Of a DNA stretch of 64,000 nucleotides, positions 10,366 through 19,636 are shown one piece after another. The DNA is from Kocuria sp. (lineage in GTDB: Bacteria > Actinomycetota > Actinomycetes > Actinomycetales > Micrococcaceae). Each line of letters starts with the position of its first letter. The first letter of the stretch is position 1. Below the pieces are notes generated by a model. It was not told the DNA's origin and searched no databases. It worked only from the letters and a program-made list of their open reading frames with translations. The translations under genes and the position numbers were made by a program. The stretch lies in the NCBI GenBank assembly GCA_030454085.1, contig JAKDJD010000014.1, positions 1 through 64,000 of the forward strand, written 5' to 3'.

Positions 10366-11439
10366 CTAGAAGCCGAGCCTTCCCAAGGCCCGAGGATCGC
10401 GTTGCCAATCCTTGGCCACCTTGACGTGGATGCTCAGATAGACCTTGGCGCCCAACAACGGCTCGATGCCCTGCCGCGCCTTGGTCCCGATCTCACGCAA
10501 CCGCGACCCACCTTTGCCGATGATGATCGCTTTCTGGGAGTCCCGCTCCACGAAGAGGTTCACATGGACATCGACCATGGGGTCGTCTTCGGGTCGTCCC
10601 TCTCGGTCGTTCATTTCCTCTACGGTGACGGCCACGGAATGAGGCAATTCGTCGCGGACTCCCTCAAGTGCGGCCTCACGGACGAGTTCGCCGACCATCA
10701 CGGCCTCGGGCTCATCGGTGAGATCACCATCGGGATAGAGCGGCGGAGAATCAGGGAGGTGCCGGCTCAAGACCTCGGACACGCCGTCGACCTGATAATC
10801 CTTGACCGCCGAGACCGGAATGATGTCGGCCCAGCCGCCCTTGCCGTCGTCGGCAGGCTGTGAGGATGAGACGGCGTCCATGGTCTGTTCGGCCCGATCG
10901 TCGACCGTTGTTCCCCCGCGCCGACGGGCCCGACGCTGGGCACGCTCCGCGCGGGCGCGTCTCTCGGCCGTCATCAACTCATTGCCGAGGGTCGTGACGG
11001 CGACGAGCTGTTCCGCGAGACGGTCGGAAGGTACCTTATCGGCCTTCGTCACGATGGCGACGATCGGTTTGTTGCCTGCCGCCGCGAGTTGCGCGGCAAT
11101 GTAGCGATCACCGGGACCGATCTTCTCGTCGGCCGGGATACAGAATCCGATGACGTCAACCTCAGACAGCGTCTCGGCGACGAGGTCGTTCAGACGCTCG
11201 CCCAAGAGGGTACGGGGACGGTGCAATCCTGGTGTGTCGATGAGGATCAGTTGGGAATGGTCACGGTGCACGATGCCGCGAATCGTGTGACGGGTCGTCT
11301 GGGGCCGGTTCGATGTGATCGCGACCTTCTGACCTACCAGTGCATTGGTCAAAGTAGATTTTCCGGCGTTCGGTCGACCCACCAGAACGGCGAATCCGGC
11401 GACGAAGTCCTCCGGTACGCTTGCAAATTCCATGTTCAT
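10366..11439 (-). CDS. era: GTPase Era
   Basis: Era is a GTPase that binds 16S rRNA during 30S assembly. The 357-residue protein has G1 GRPNAGKS (21-28), G2 around TTRHT, G3 DTPG (68-71), G4 TKAD (131-134) and G5 SA (210-211), then a KH RNA-binding domain with IIGKGGSRLREIG near the C-terminus. The distance from G4 to G5 is about 79 residues, some 45-50 longer than in the E. coli protein, because of a charged insertion (about 157-203). The ATG at 11439 overlaps the CNNM gene stop as ATGA. It is last in the phoH-ybeY-CNNM-era run. Confidence 0.93.
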   Translation of the reverse strand: MNMEFASVPEDFVAGFAVLVGRPNAGKSTLTNALVGQKVAITSNRPQTTRHTIRGIVHRDHSQLILIDTPGLHRPRTLLGERLNDLVAETLSEVDVIGFCIPADEKIGPGDRYIAAQLAAAGNKPIVAIVTKADKVPSDRLAEQLVAVTTLGNELMTAERRARAERAQRRARRRGGTTVDDRAEQTMDAVSSSQPADDGKGGWADIIPVSAVKDYQVDGVSEVLSRHLPDSPPLYPDGDLTDEPEAVMVGELVREAALEGVRDELPHSVAVTVEEMNDREGRPEDDPMVDVHVNLFVERDSQKAIIIGKGGSRLREIGTKARQGIEPLLGAKVYLSIHVKVAKDWQRDPRALGRLGF

Positions 11440-12722
11440 TCCTTCGGGGTCTCCTGCCCGTCGCTGTCTTCCTCTGCGGGTTCCCGCCACGCGAGCACGG
11501 TGCCGACCCGATTCCGCCGTCCTTCGAGTTTAACCGCTTTGAGCCGGATCCCGTAGATCGCGGCGGTTGATCCGACGATCGGGACTCGTCCCAACGCCTT
11601 GGCCAGGAGACCGCCGACGGAGTCGACGTCGTCGTCCTCGAGGTCGATATCGAACAATTCGCCAAGGTCCCCGACGCTCATGCGGGCCGAAACGCGGTAG
11701 GCGTCGCCTTCGGGCGTCACTTCCGGCTCGACCGTGTCGTACTCGTCAACAATCTCCCCGACCAGCTCCTCGATCAGGTCCTCGAGCGTGACCAGTCCGG
11801 CCGTTCCTCCGTATTCGTCGACGACGACGGCAACGTGAGTGCCTTCCCGCTGCATTTGGGGAAGCAGCTCCGAGACCTTCTGGGACTCCGGGACGAATCT
11901 CGCCGGCCGCAGCAATTCCTGAACGCTCGCACCGGTTCGACGATCCTGGCCGGGCAGGATGGCCTCCGCAACGTCCTTGAGGTAGAGGAAACCGCGGACG
12001 TCGTCGAAATCCTCGCCAAGAACCGGTATTCGGGAGTATCCCGAACGGAGAAACAGGTTGAGGGCGTTCTCCACGGTGTCGTCCAGATCGAACGTCACCG
12101 TGTCCGTCCGAGGGACCATGACCGCCCGTATGCGGGTGTCGTCCAGTTCGAAGATCGAATGCAGCATCGCCGCCTCGCTGTCCTCGATGACGTCCGTCCC
12201 GCTGGCCCGGTCGACGAACTCACGCAATTCTTCTTCCGTGAAGAAACCCGCGTTCTCGTCCTCGGGCTGCGAGAAAGCCGACCCACCACGCATGAGCCAT
12301 CGGGGCAATGGGCCCAGCATCGCGGTGATGACCAGAAGGAATCCGGAGGTTCTCGCGGCCACGGTCAACGGATGCGATCTTCCGACGTGTCGGGGCGACA
12401 CCCCGATCAGCACGAATCCGAGCAACGTGGCAATGACGACGGCGATGAGCGCCGAGAGCCACACCATCGGGATGAATCGCAGGAACAAGATCGTCAGGAT
12501 GACTGAGACCAAGGATTCGCAGAAAATGCGAGCGAACCTCAGGGCATGCATGCAGGGTCGTGGATCCTCGAGGACCTTTTTCAGGCTTCGACGTGCGTCG
12601 GCCTGGGAAGCCTTTTCAGCATCGTGTCGAGGCAGGTAGGTGAATGCTGATTCCGCGGCGGTCAGGACAAACGCGACGCCCAGGAGCAGCAGAGTCGCCA
12701 AGGCGAGAAGTGCCGTGATCAT
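11436..12722 (-). CDS. CNNM/CorC-type membrane protein with CBS domains
   Basis: This is a hemolysin-C/CorC-like protein, a family linked to magnesium or other cation transport. The 428 residues comprise an N-terminal DUF21/CNNM membrane domain (helices about 1-22, 65-87, 90-110 and 127-145), a pair of CBS domains (about 195-320, with RAVMVPRTDTVTF and VVVDEYGGTAGLVTLED) and a C-terminal CorC_HlyC domain (about 335-415). Its gene lies between ybeY and era, with the downstream gene overlapping by four bases, a conserved bacterial order. The ion moved is not established. Confidence 0.88.
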   Translation of the reverse strand: MITALLALATLLLLGVAFVLTAAESAFTYLPRHDAEKASQADARRSLKKVLEDPRPCMHALRFARIFCESLVSVILTILFLRFIPMVWLSALIAVVIATLLGFVLIGVSPRHVGRSHPLTVAARTSGFLLVITAMLGPLPRWLMRGGSAFSQPEDENAGFFTEEELREFVDRASGTDVIEDSEAAMLHSIFELDDTRIRAVMVPRTDTVTFDLDDTVENALNLFLRSGYSRIPVLGEDFDDVRGFLYLKDVAEAILPGQDRRTGASVQELLRPARFVPESQKVSELLPQMQREGTHVAVVVDEYGGTAGLVTLEDLIEELVGEIVDEYDTVEPEVTPEGDAYRVSARMSVGDLGELFDIDLEDDDVDSVGGLLAKALGRVPIVGSTAAIYGIRLKAVKLEGRRNRVGTVLAWREPAEEDSDGQETPKE

Positions 12723-12728
12723 GCCTGG

Positions 12729-13262
12729 TCAGTGCCTCGTTTCTACAGGCGCCGAATGCCCCAGGAAATCTTCGAGGATTCCGCGCTGGAGACCGAACAT
12801 TTCCTTTTCCTCGTCGCTGGTGCCGTGGTCGTAGCCCAAGCAATGCAGAATACCGTGCACCGTGAGCAGGCACAGTTCGTCGGCTGTACTGTGGCCCGCC
12901 GCCTGTGCCTGACGGGACGCGACCGTGGGGCACACGGCGATGTCGCCCAACGTGCCCTCGGCCGGTTGGTCCGGGGAACCGGGACGCATCTCGTCCATGG
13001 GGAAGGACATGACGTCCGTCGGCCCGGCCAGATCCATCCAGCGCAGATGGAGCTCTTCCATCTCTGCTTCCCCGACCAGGGCCACCGAAGCCTCAGTCCG
13101 GGGGGATACATGCAATGCCGCGAAAGCACAAGCGACTAAGGCCCGCAACTGTTCAAGATCTGCCTCGGCGAAAGCGGTCTCCTCCGCCGGGGTCTCGGGT
13201 TCGGAGGCTTCTATCGCGACGAACGGCAACCTTTCCTCCGCATCAGCTTGGTCGGCGATCAC
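12729..13262 (-). CDS. ybeY: Endoribonuclease YbeY (rRNA maturation)
   Basis: YbeY is a single-strand RNase involved in 16S rRNA 3'-end maturation and ribosome quality control. The 177-residue product has the zinc-binding motif HGILHCLGYDH (HxxxHxxxxxH) in its C-terminal half and the upstream DVMSFPMDE strand. The N-terminal 40 residues are an acidic, poorly conserved extension. The GTG start overlaps the phoH stop (GTGA), suggesting coupled translation, and the CNNM gene begins six bases after its stop. Confidence 0.93.
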   Translation of the reverse strand: MIADQADAEERLPFVAIEASEPETPAEETAFAEADLEQLRALVACAFAALHVSPRTEASVALVGEAEMEELHLRWMDLAGPTDVMSFPMDEMRPGSPDQPAEGTLGDIAVCPTVASRQAQAAGHSTADELCLLTVHGILHCLGYDHGTSDEEKEMFGLQRGILEDFLGHSAPVETRH

Positions 13263-14338
13263 TGCGTATCTCCTTCCGGACGGTGCTCCCGGTGCGGCTC
13301 CGTTCCGCGCCGCTCACGGCGGCCTCCTGCCCGACGGTGGGACACAGACTGCTGCTGGTCCTCCCACTGCCCGTAAGCCGTCACGATGTCGCTCACGAGC
13401 TGGTGCCGAACGACGTCGACGGCCTCAAGCTGCGAGAAGTGGATGTCCTCGACGTCGTTCAGAATATTGCGCACCTGCCGCAGCCCCGACGCGGAACCGG
13501 TCGGCAAATCGACCTGGGTCACATCGCCGGTCACGACGATCTTGGAACCGAACCCCAGGCGCGTCAGGAACATTTTCATCTGCTCGGCCGTGGTGTTTTG
13601 GGCCTCGTCCAGGATCACGAACGCGTCATTCAGGGTCCGACCACGCATGTACGCCAGCGGAGCCACCTCAATGGTTCCGGCTTCCATCAGGCGCGGAATG
13701 GATTCGGGTTCCATCATGTCGTGCAGCGCGTCGTAGAGCGGCCTGAGGTAGGGGTCGATCTTCTCATTGAGACTACCCGGCAGGAAGCCGAGGTTCTCCC
13801 CCGCTTCCACGGCCGGGCGGGTGAGGATGATGCGGTTGACCTCTTTCGATTGAAGGGCCTGCACCGCTTTGGCCATGGCCAAATAGGTCTTGCCTGTTCC
13901 TGCCGGGCCGATGCCGAAGACGATCGTGTTCTCGTCAATGGCCTCAACGTACTTGGACTGGTTGAGCGTCTTGGGCCGGATCTTGCGTCCCCGGGAGGAA
14001 AGAATGTTCTGGGTCATGCTCGGAGAGGCCGCCGACATGTTCTTGATCAGCAAGTCCACCAGCCGCTTGACGACCTCGGCACTGATCACGCCTTCCTGGG
14101 AGGACAAAACTTCCAATTCCTCAAAGAGACGAATGACCAGGTCGACCTGCGCCGAGGGGCCCGTGACAACGACGTCGAGCTCCTTGGCGGCCACGGAGAC
14201 CTCTGTGAAGGACTGCTCGATGATCAGCAACGACGAATCCTGCGGTCCGAGGACCTCCACCATCGACTCTCGGCTTCGGAACGTGTAACTCCTCGAAACG
14301 GACAAGGGGCGAGAAGAACCTGGTGTGGATGCTGTCAT
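13259..14338 (-). CDS. PhoH-family ATPase
   Basis: PhoH-like proteins are ATPases, related to helicase cores, that are often encoded beside ybeY; a role in RNA metabolism is suspected. The 359-residue product has Walker A GPAGTGKT (144-151), Walker B FVILDEAQN and a GDVTQVDLP motif, with a KH-like region before the ATPase core. The C-terminal 35 residues are Arg/Gln/His-rich. The ATG at 14338 gives MTASTPGSSR; AAGGAGAGG lies about 14 bases upstream, rather far, so an earlier start is possible. It begins the phoH-ybeY-CNNM-era operon. Confidence 0.9.
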   Translation of the reverse strand: MTASTPGSSRPLSVSRSYTFRSRESMVEVLGPQDSSLLIIEQSFTEVSVAAKELDVVVTGPSAQVDLVIRLFEELEVLSSQEGVISAEVVKRLVDLLIKNMSAASPSMTQNILSSRGRKIRPKTLNQSKYVEAIDENTIVFGIGPAGTGKTYLAMAKAVQALQSKEVNRIILTRPAVEAGENLGFLPGSLNEKIDPYLRPLYDALHDMMEPESIPRLMEAGTIEVAPLAYMRGRTLNDAFVILDEAQNTTAEQMKMFLTRLGFGSKIVVTGDVTQVDLPTGSASGLRQVRNILNDVEDIHFSQLEAVDVVRHQLVSDIVTAYGQWEDQQQSVSHRRAGGRRERRGTEPHREHRPEGDTQ

Positions 14339-14565
14339 CAAATGCGGAATAACCTCTCCTTCAAAGAGTTGCGAACCCGCCGTGCTGGGGATCCGGTGAT
14401 TGTTCCAGACTACCGGTCCCGAGTCGGGGTCACCACGAGTCTCCTCTGTCAGCTGAGCGACAGGTTCGGAACACACCGAGGCGACCCCGAATCGTTCCGA
14501 CACCGTAGACTGGACCCACGGACCCCGCGGCCTTGAGGCCGCGACCTGATCTGGAGGCTGAGGAC

Positions 14566-15483
14566 ATGATCTCACGCGCATGGCGCCCCGCCGCCGGTGT
14601 TGTTGCGGTCCTCTTTGTGCTTCCCAGCGTCCTGAGCGGTTGTGGGCTGCTCGACGCCGCGAACCAGGTGGGTGAGTCCGAGGAATCGGCGTCCCCGACC
14701 TCGGAGGCCTCGCCGTCGGACCTCAAGGTTCCGCTGTACTGGATCGGGGCCACGGGCAAGTCCTCGTTCCTCTACCGGGAATATCACGACTACAGAGCGG
14801 TTGACGCTGCGTCGAAGGGAGACGTCGTGGCCACCGCGGTGTCGATGCTGACGAGGGTCCAGCCTCGGGATCCCGATTACCACAACCCCTGGAATCCGGC
14901 GGGCTCGGTCGGGTCCTCCATGTCGAAGGACGGAACGTTGACGCTGAACCTGTCCTCCGACGCCTTCGACCACTCGATATCGGCCGACGAGGCCAACCTT
15001 GCCGTGCAGCAACTGGTGTACACGGCGACCGCCTCCGCGGCCGTGGGCGGGATCTCGGATGCTGGGCCCAGCACGAAGGTCATCGTGCTGGTGGACGGGC
15101 ATCGCGGATACAAATTCGGGAATCAGACCCTGGGCCAGACCGTGGTCAGGGACGAAGCCGTCGCGGCCCCGCTGTGGATCATCGATCCGGAGCAGGATTC
15201 CGTCTTCGGCACCACCACCACGGTCAAGATGGTGGCGACCAATGTGGCGTCTCGGGTCTACTGGGACATCCGCAAGAACGGTTCCGAGGTCGCGGCAGGA
15301 TCGGAGGACCTGTCCGGCGGCGACTCCGGCCTCCAGGAGATTCAGTTCAGCCGGAACCTGGCCGAGGGAGACTACACGATCCGCATTTACATCAAGACCC
15401 AGGATCTCAAGGACCCCGGGCTGGCCGTATCGGATCAGGAGGTCAGTCTGTACGACGACCACCAGTTCAAGGTCAGGAAGTAG
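14566..15483 (+). CDS. Lipoprotein with GerMN and Gmad2 domains
   Basis: This is an exported lipoprotein with a signal peptide ending VLSGC (Cys26), a Ser/Glu/Pro linker to about residue 45, a GerMN-like domain (about 50-180; KVPLYWIG, TLTLNLSSDAFD) and an Ig-like Gmad2 domain (about 200-305; PLWIIDPEQDSVFGTTTTVK). Such proteins occur in non-sporulating actinobacteria, where the function is unknown and envelope-related. The ATG at 14566 follows a GAGG-containing ribosome-binding site. It is on the opposite strand to phoH and rsmE and splits two runs that are often contiguous. The 227-base gap from phoH must hold divergent promoters. Confidence 0.82.
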   Translation: MISRAWRPAAGVVAVLFVLPSVLSGCGLLDAANQVGESEESASPTSEASPSDLKVPLYWIGATGKSSFLYREYHDYRAVDAASKGDVVATAVSMLTRVQPRDPDYHNPWNPAGSVGSSMSKDGTLTLNLSSDAFDHSISADEANLAVQQLVYTATASAAVGGISDAGPSTKVIVLVDGHRGYKFGNQTLGQTVVRDEAVAAPLWIIDPEQDSVFGTTTTVKMVATNVASRVYWDIRKNGSEVAAGSEDLSGGDSGLQEIQFSRNLAEGDYTIRIYIKTQDLKDPGLAVSDQEVSLYDDHQFKVRK

Positions 15484-15489
15484 AGCTCT

Positions 15490-16257
15490 TCATCGCCACA
15501 GGCCGGTCACGGCATTGATCACCGCGATCGCCGCTGCCCCAGCCGTGGAGCTCCTCAGGACGTCGTGACCCAGAACTGCGGTTCGGGCGCCGACGGATTC
15601 GAGGCTCCGAAGTTCTTCCGGACCGATTCCACCTTCCGGGCCAACGACGATGTACATGCGTCCGTCCTCCGACGAACCGCGCGAGGCGCGCACGTCCTCC
15701 AATACGGCGAGCAGACTCTCCTCGGCTCGCTCATGGAGAACGATCATCGAGTCCTCGGGGCCGACGGCGCGCGCCAACTGGGCGGTCGAGACCAAGTGGC
15801 CGACGTCGGGCACCAACGAGCGCCGGGCCTGTTTCGCAGCGGCCTTCGTGGTCTTGACCCACTTCGCGTGGGCCTTGGCAGCGCGGTCCTGTTTCCACCT
15901 CACTATGCTGCGGTCGGCCTGCCACGGGATGATGGCTCGGACGCCCAGCTCGGTCGCCATTTCCACGGCCATCAGATCCCGATCGCCCTTCGCGAGGGCC
16001 TGCACGAGAACAACCGGACTTCTCCGGTCCAGTTCGGGCCCCTCATGGACGGTGATCGCGAGTCCGTCCTGAAGAACCTCGCTCACGGCACCGACGATGC
16101 GTCGGCCCTCGCCGTCGACCAGGTCGAGGGCCTCGCCCGGCTCGAGTCGCTTCACGGTCTTGGCGTGATGGCCTTCGTCTCCCGTCAGCTCGAACCGGTC
16201 CCCCGGAGCCAAGGCCCCGAGGGACTCGGGATCGATGTAGAAAACCGGATGCGTCAC
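15490..16257 (-). CDS. rsmE: 16S rRNA m3U1498 methyltransferase
   Basis: RsmE methylates U1498 of 16S rRNA using S-adenosylmethionine. The 255-residue product has an N-terminal PUA-like domain (about 1-75) and a SPOUT methyltransferase knot with VQALAKGDRDLMAVEMATELG, VVGPEGGIGPEEL and LGHDVLRSSTAGAAA, where the last two motifs bind SAM. The GTG start is nine bases after the dnaJ stop, so it is the last gene of hrcA-dnaJ-rsmE. It converges with the lipoprotein gene, with only six bases between the stops. Confidence 0.93.
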   Translation of the reverse strand: MTHPVFYIDPESLGALAPGDRFELTGDEGHHAKTVKRLEPGEALDLVDGEGRRIVGAVSEVLQDGLAITVHEGPELDRRSPVVLVQALAKGDRDLMAVEMATELGVRAIIPWQADRSIVRWKQDRAAKAHAKWVKTTKAAAKQARRSLVPDVGHLVSTAQLARAVGPEDSMIVLHERAEESLLAVLEDVRASRGSSEDGRMYIVVGPEGGIGPEELRSLESVGARTAVLGHDVLRSSTAGAAAIAVINAVTGLWR

Positions 16258-16266
16258 GGCGTGCCT

Positions 16267-17397
16267 CTAGTCCTGGAAGCGGTCGCGCAGGCGGGAGAAG
16301 AACCCGTGGCCGGTGTTCTGCAAGGTCTCGCCGACGGCGTCGTCCTCTCCACGCAGCTCGGCCAGGCGCTTCAGCAGATCGCGCTGTTCGTCGTTCAACT
16401 TGGACGGGGTCTCGACGTCGAAGTGCACCACGACGTTGCCGCGGCCGGTGCCGCGCAGTTTGGTCACGCCCAGGTCCCGGAGGGTGGTGGTCTGGCCGGT
16501 CTGCGTGCCGGTCTTGACCGTGACATCCTGGGGGCCGTCGAAGGTCTCGAGGCTGATGGTCGTGCCAAGGGCGGCCGCGGTCATGGGTACCGTCATCGTC
16601 GCGTGCAGGTCGTCACCCTCGCGGGTGAAGGTTTCGTCCGGATTGACGCGCAGTTCGACGTAGAGGTCGCCATTCGGGCCGCCGCCCGTTCCGGCCTCGC
16701 CCTGGCCTCCGAGGCGGATGCGGGTGCCGGTCGCGACGCCCGCCGGAATCTTGAGAGTCAGGGGCTTGCGCTGGCGAACGCGTCCCTCGCCGTAGCACTC
16801 GGGGCAGGGATGCTTGATGACGGTTCCGAAACCGCGGCAGCTCGGGCATTCGGCCGTGGTGACCACGTTCCCCAGGATGGACTGGACCTGGCGCTGAATG
16901 TGCCCCTGGCCGTGGCAGACGTCGCAGGTCTCGGGCTCGGTCCCCTTCTCGGTACCTTGGCCCTCGCACAGCGTGCACGTCACGGCGGTGTCCACCGTGA
17001 CCTCCTTCTCCGTCCCGAAGACGGCATCGCGGAGGCTGACCCGAACGTTGATCAGTGCGTCCTGACCCTGACGGACCCTGCTCTCCGGTCCCCGAGCGCC
17101 GCCGGCACCCTGGAAGAAGGTCTCGAAGATGTCCGAGAATCCGAATCCGCTGCCCGGGAAGCCGCCACCGAATCCGGTGTTGTTTCCGTTCTCGTTTCCG
17201 GTTGCGTCGTAGACCCGTCTCTTGTCCGGGTCGGAGAGAATATCGTGGGCGTGTGAGACCCGCTTGAATTCCTCAGCGGCCTCCGGCGAGGGGTTCACAT
17301 CCGGGTGGAGCGTTCTCGCCTTCTTGCGATACGCCTTTTTGATCTCTTCCGGGCTGGCGTCTCTCGAGACGCCGAGGGTCTGGTAGTGGTCGCTCAC
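16267..17397 (-). CDS. dnaJ: Chaperone DnaJ (DnaJ2 type)
   Basis: DnaJ stimulates the ATPase of DnaK and presents unfolded substrates. The 376-residue product has a J domain with HPD at 31-33, a Gly/Phe-rich linker (about 70-100), four zinc repeats ([32 protein letters not shown]) and the C-terminal substrate-binding domains. Placement directly after hrcA, rather than in the dnaK operon, identifies the second actinobacterial DnaJ. The GTG at 17397 follows AAGGAAG. Regulation by HrcA through the CIRCE site ahead of hrcA is likely. Confidence 0.94.
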   Translation of the reverse strand: MSDHYQTLGVSRDASPEEIKKAYRKKARTLHPDVNPSPEAAEEFKRVSHAHDILSDPDKRRVYDATGNENGNNTGFGGGFPGSGFGFSDIFETFFQGAGGARGPESRVRQGQDALINVRVSLRDAVFGTEKEVTVDTAVTCTLCEGQGTEKGTEPETCDVCHGQGHIQRQVQSILGNVVTTAECPSCRGFGTVIKHPCPECYGEGRVRQRKPLTLKIPAGVATGTRIRLGGQGEAGTGGGPNGDLYVELRVNPDETFTREGDDLHATMTVPMTAAALGTTISLETFDGPQDVTVKTGTQTGQTTTLRDLGVTKLRGTGRGNVVVHFDVETPSKLNDEQRDLLKRLAELRGEDDAVGETLQNTGHGFFSRLRDRFQD

Positions 17398-17463
17398 TGA
17401 ACTTCCTTGATCTGCGGTAGGCACCGCGTGGGTTCCAATTCGTCAACGGCTGTGCGTGCCGAT

Positions 17464-18477
17464 TTATTCGTGCAGGATGCGGGAGAGGTACCGCGCAACG
17501 GCCCTCACCGAGGACATCGTCCCCGGATAATCCATACGAGTCGGTCCGACGACGCCCAATTTCGAGGCAAGTTGCGGCCCGTACCCGGTGGCCACCACCG
17601 ACGCGTCCGACAACGGGCTTTCCACGTTTTCCCTCCCGATCCTCACGGAGACGCCGCGGGCGTCCTCGTCGATCTCGGAGAGCAACCGCAACATCACGAC
17701 CTGTTCTTCCAGGACGTCGAGGATCGGGGCAATGTTGCGATTGAAATCGTCGGTGGATTCGGCCAGATAGGAGGTCCCGGCCATGAGCAGCCTCTCCTCC
17801 TGTTCGTTCCGACCCAGGATAGTCACCATTCCGACCAGGATCGCGGCGGATTTCTGGTGCATCGGCTCACATCTGGTCACGGCCGGGACCAGTGCCTCCT
17901 CGAGCTCCCCCACGGGTTGGTTCAGAATCGCGTCGAGGAAGTGCGCGCGCATGGTCTTGAGCGTTTCCTCGGTCAGCTCCTCCGGGACCTCGACCACACG
18001 CTGCCCGACTCCCCCGCGAGTGGTGATCATCACGACGAGGACGAATTTCGGAGCCATGGTCACCAGCTCCAGGTGAAGAACGCGGGCGCCGGTCCTGGTC
18101 GGATACTGGACGAGAGCAACTTGGCGGGTCAACTGCGACAACAGCCTGACCGTCTTCTCCATCATCTGGTCGACGTCGTCAGAGGAGTCCAGGAAACTCG
18201 AGATCGCGCGACGTTCCGCCACGGACAGCGGCTTGACCGAGGCGATCTGGTCCACGAAAGCCCGGTATCCCTTGTCGGTGGGGATTCTTCCCGCGCTGGC
18301 GTGGGGGGCCATGATCATGCCCGCTTCTTCCAGGGCTCCCATGTCATTGCGAACGGTAGCGCTGGAGACGCCGAGCTGATGCCGATCGATCAACGCTTTG
18401 GATCCGACGGGCTCCCGCGAATGGACGTAGTCCTCGACGATCGCGCTCAGGACGTCGAGCCGGCGCGGCTGATTCAC
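17464..18477 (-). CDS. hrcA: Heat-inducible transcription repressor HrcA
   Basis: HrcA represses heat-shock genes by binding CIRCE elements and needs GroE for activity. The 337-residue product starts VNQPRRLDVLSAIVEDYVHS, the winged-helix DNA-binding domain, with GVSSATVRNDMGALEEAG as recognition region and HASAGRIPTDKGYR at its end; a GAF-like dimer domain follows. The GTG at 18477 follows GGGAGAGG. A CIRCE-like operator lies 54 bases upstream of the start, so the operon is probably autoregulated. dnaJ begins 66 bases downstream. Confidence 0.94.
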   Translation of the reverse strand: MNQPRRLDVLSAIVEDYVHSREPVGSKALIDRHQLGVSSATVRNDMGALEEAGMIMAPHASAGRIPTDKGYRAFVDQIASVKPLSVAERRAISSFLDSSDDVDQMMEKTVRLLSQLTRQVALVQYPTRTGARVLHLELVTMAPKFVLVVMITTRGGVGQRVVEVPEELTEETLKTMRAHFLDAILNQPVGELEEALVPAVTRCEPMHQKSAAILVGMVTILGRNEQEERLLMAGTSYLAESTDDFNRNIAPILDVLEEQVVMLRLLSEIDEDARGVSVRIGRENVESPLSDASVVATGYGPQLASKLGVVGPTRMDYPGTMSSVRAVARYLSRILHE

Positions 18478-18530
18478 GGTCCCTCTCCCTACTGGCTCGT
18501 CCTGGTCATGGTCTCGGAGAACCACCTGCA

Positions 18531-18557
18531 CTGGCACTCTCCTCATTCGACTGCTAA
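18531..18557. promoter_or_regulatory. CIRCE operator upstream of hrcA
   Basis: On the minus strand the arms read TTAGCAGTC and GAGTGCCAG with a 9-base spacer. The CIRCE consensus is TTAGCACTC-N9-GAGTGCTAA, so the match is 15 of 18 arm positions with exact spacing. It lies just upstream of the hrcA start, where HrcA autoregulation is known in many bacteria. Confidence 0.82.
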
Positions 18558-18680
18558 GTCTACGCCGCGAGGCCGCCGTCGGAAAACGCTGCCGACGTGC
18601 TCAGCTCTCGGCGGAGCGACTATATTGGCGTCGGTACCGATGTCCTCGATCCAGGATCGTCATCACACAAGGAGAAGCGT

Positions 18681-19544
18681 ATGGACCGCTACGGATGGGG
18701 GCCCCAGGACCTCGGCAGTGCGGGGCTGAATCGCCGGCCCCCTGAGCCACGAGATCTCGAGGTCAGGCAGGGAATGGTCATCGAAGAGGTCCAGTCCGGG
18801 TGGGTCGGTGCGGCAGTATCCCTGCAGTCCGTCGGCGGTCAGCGCATCGTCGGTCTCGAGGACCGCCACGGGGCCGTGCGGTCCTTTCCCCTGGGTCACG
18901 GCTTCCTGTACGAAGGCGAGCCCGTGCGTCTGGTGGTTCCGCGGCACAAGAAGACGGCGACGCCGGAGCGCACCCGGTCCGGTTCGGTGGCGGTGCCCGG
19001 GGCCAAAGCCCGCACGGCACGGGCTTCCCGCATGCTGGTCGAGGGACTCCACGACGCCGAGCTGATCGAGAAGGTCTGGGGAGACGATCTCAGGATCGAA
19101 GGCATCGTCGTCGAGCCCATGCACGGCCTGGACCATGTCGAAGAAATCATCGAAGAGTTCGCGCCCTCCCCTCAGAGACGCCTCGGTATCCTGGCCGACC
19201 ATTTGGTCGAGGGAAGCAAGGAGTCGCGGTTGGCCGACCAAGCAATGAAGCTGGCCGGGGCCCCGGGGAATGTGCTGTTCGTGGGACATCCCTACGTGGA
19301 CGTGTGGGAATCCGTCAAGCCCAAAGCGGTGGGCCTGCGCGAGTGGCCCTCCGTGCCTCGCGGCGAAGACTGGAAGACCGGGATTCTGCGTCGCATCGGT
19401 TGGCCCCACGAGACACCCGCACAGCGTGCCAGAGCGTGGAAGAAGATCCTCGCGAGCGTGAACACGTACGCCGACCTCGACCCGGGGATCCTGGGGCCGG
19501 TCGAGCACATGATCGACTTCCTGACGGCCGCGCCCGAGCAATGA
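18681..19544 (+). CDS. DUF3097 protein
   Basis: This 287-residue cytoplasmic protein is a DUF3097 member, found in Actinobacteria and of unknown function. The sequence is charged without membrane helices. Visible blocks are MDRYGWGPQDLG at the N-terminus, RMLVEGLHDAELIEKVWGDDLR in the middle (resembling a TOPRIM-type strand-Glu-helix, an inference), DHLVEGSKESRLA and FVGHPYVDVWE. The ATG at 18681 has AAGGAG upstream. It is divergent from hrcA and shares the 200-base spacer that carries the CIRCE element. Confidence 0.8.
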   Translation: MDRYGWGPQDLGSAGLNRRPPEPRDLEVRQGMVIEEVQSGWVGAAVSLQSVGGQRIVGLEDRHGAVRSFPLGHGFLYEGEPVRLVVPRHKKTATPERTRSGSVAVPGAKARTARASRMLVEGLHDAELIEKVWGDDLRIEGIVVEPMHGLDHVEEIIEEFAPSPQRRLGILADHLVEGSKESRLADQAMKLAGAPGNVLFVGHPYVDVWESVKPKAVGLREWPSVPRGEDWKTGILRRIGWPHETPAQRARAWKKILASVNTYADLDPGILGPVEHMIDFLTAAPEQ

Positions 19545-19636
19545 GGCACCGAGGACCTCTTGGCCCGGCGACAACTTCCGTGACATTGTTTGGTTGAATG
19601 CGTCCCCGTTTGTGGCGACCAGCCGGTAATATTTGA

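Noticed and set aside
15565..17256. Long plus-strand frame opposite rsmE and dnaJ
   Set aside because: Both genes on the other strand are complete and recognised; this frame matches nothing.
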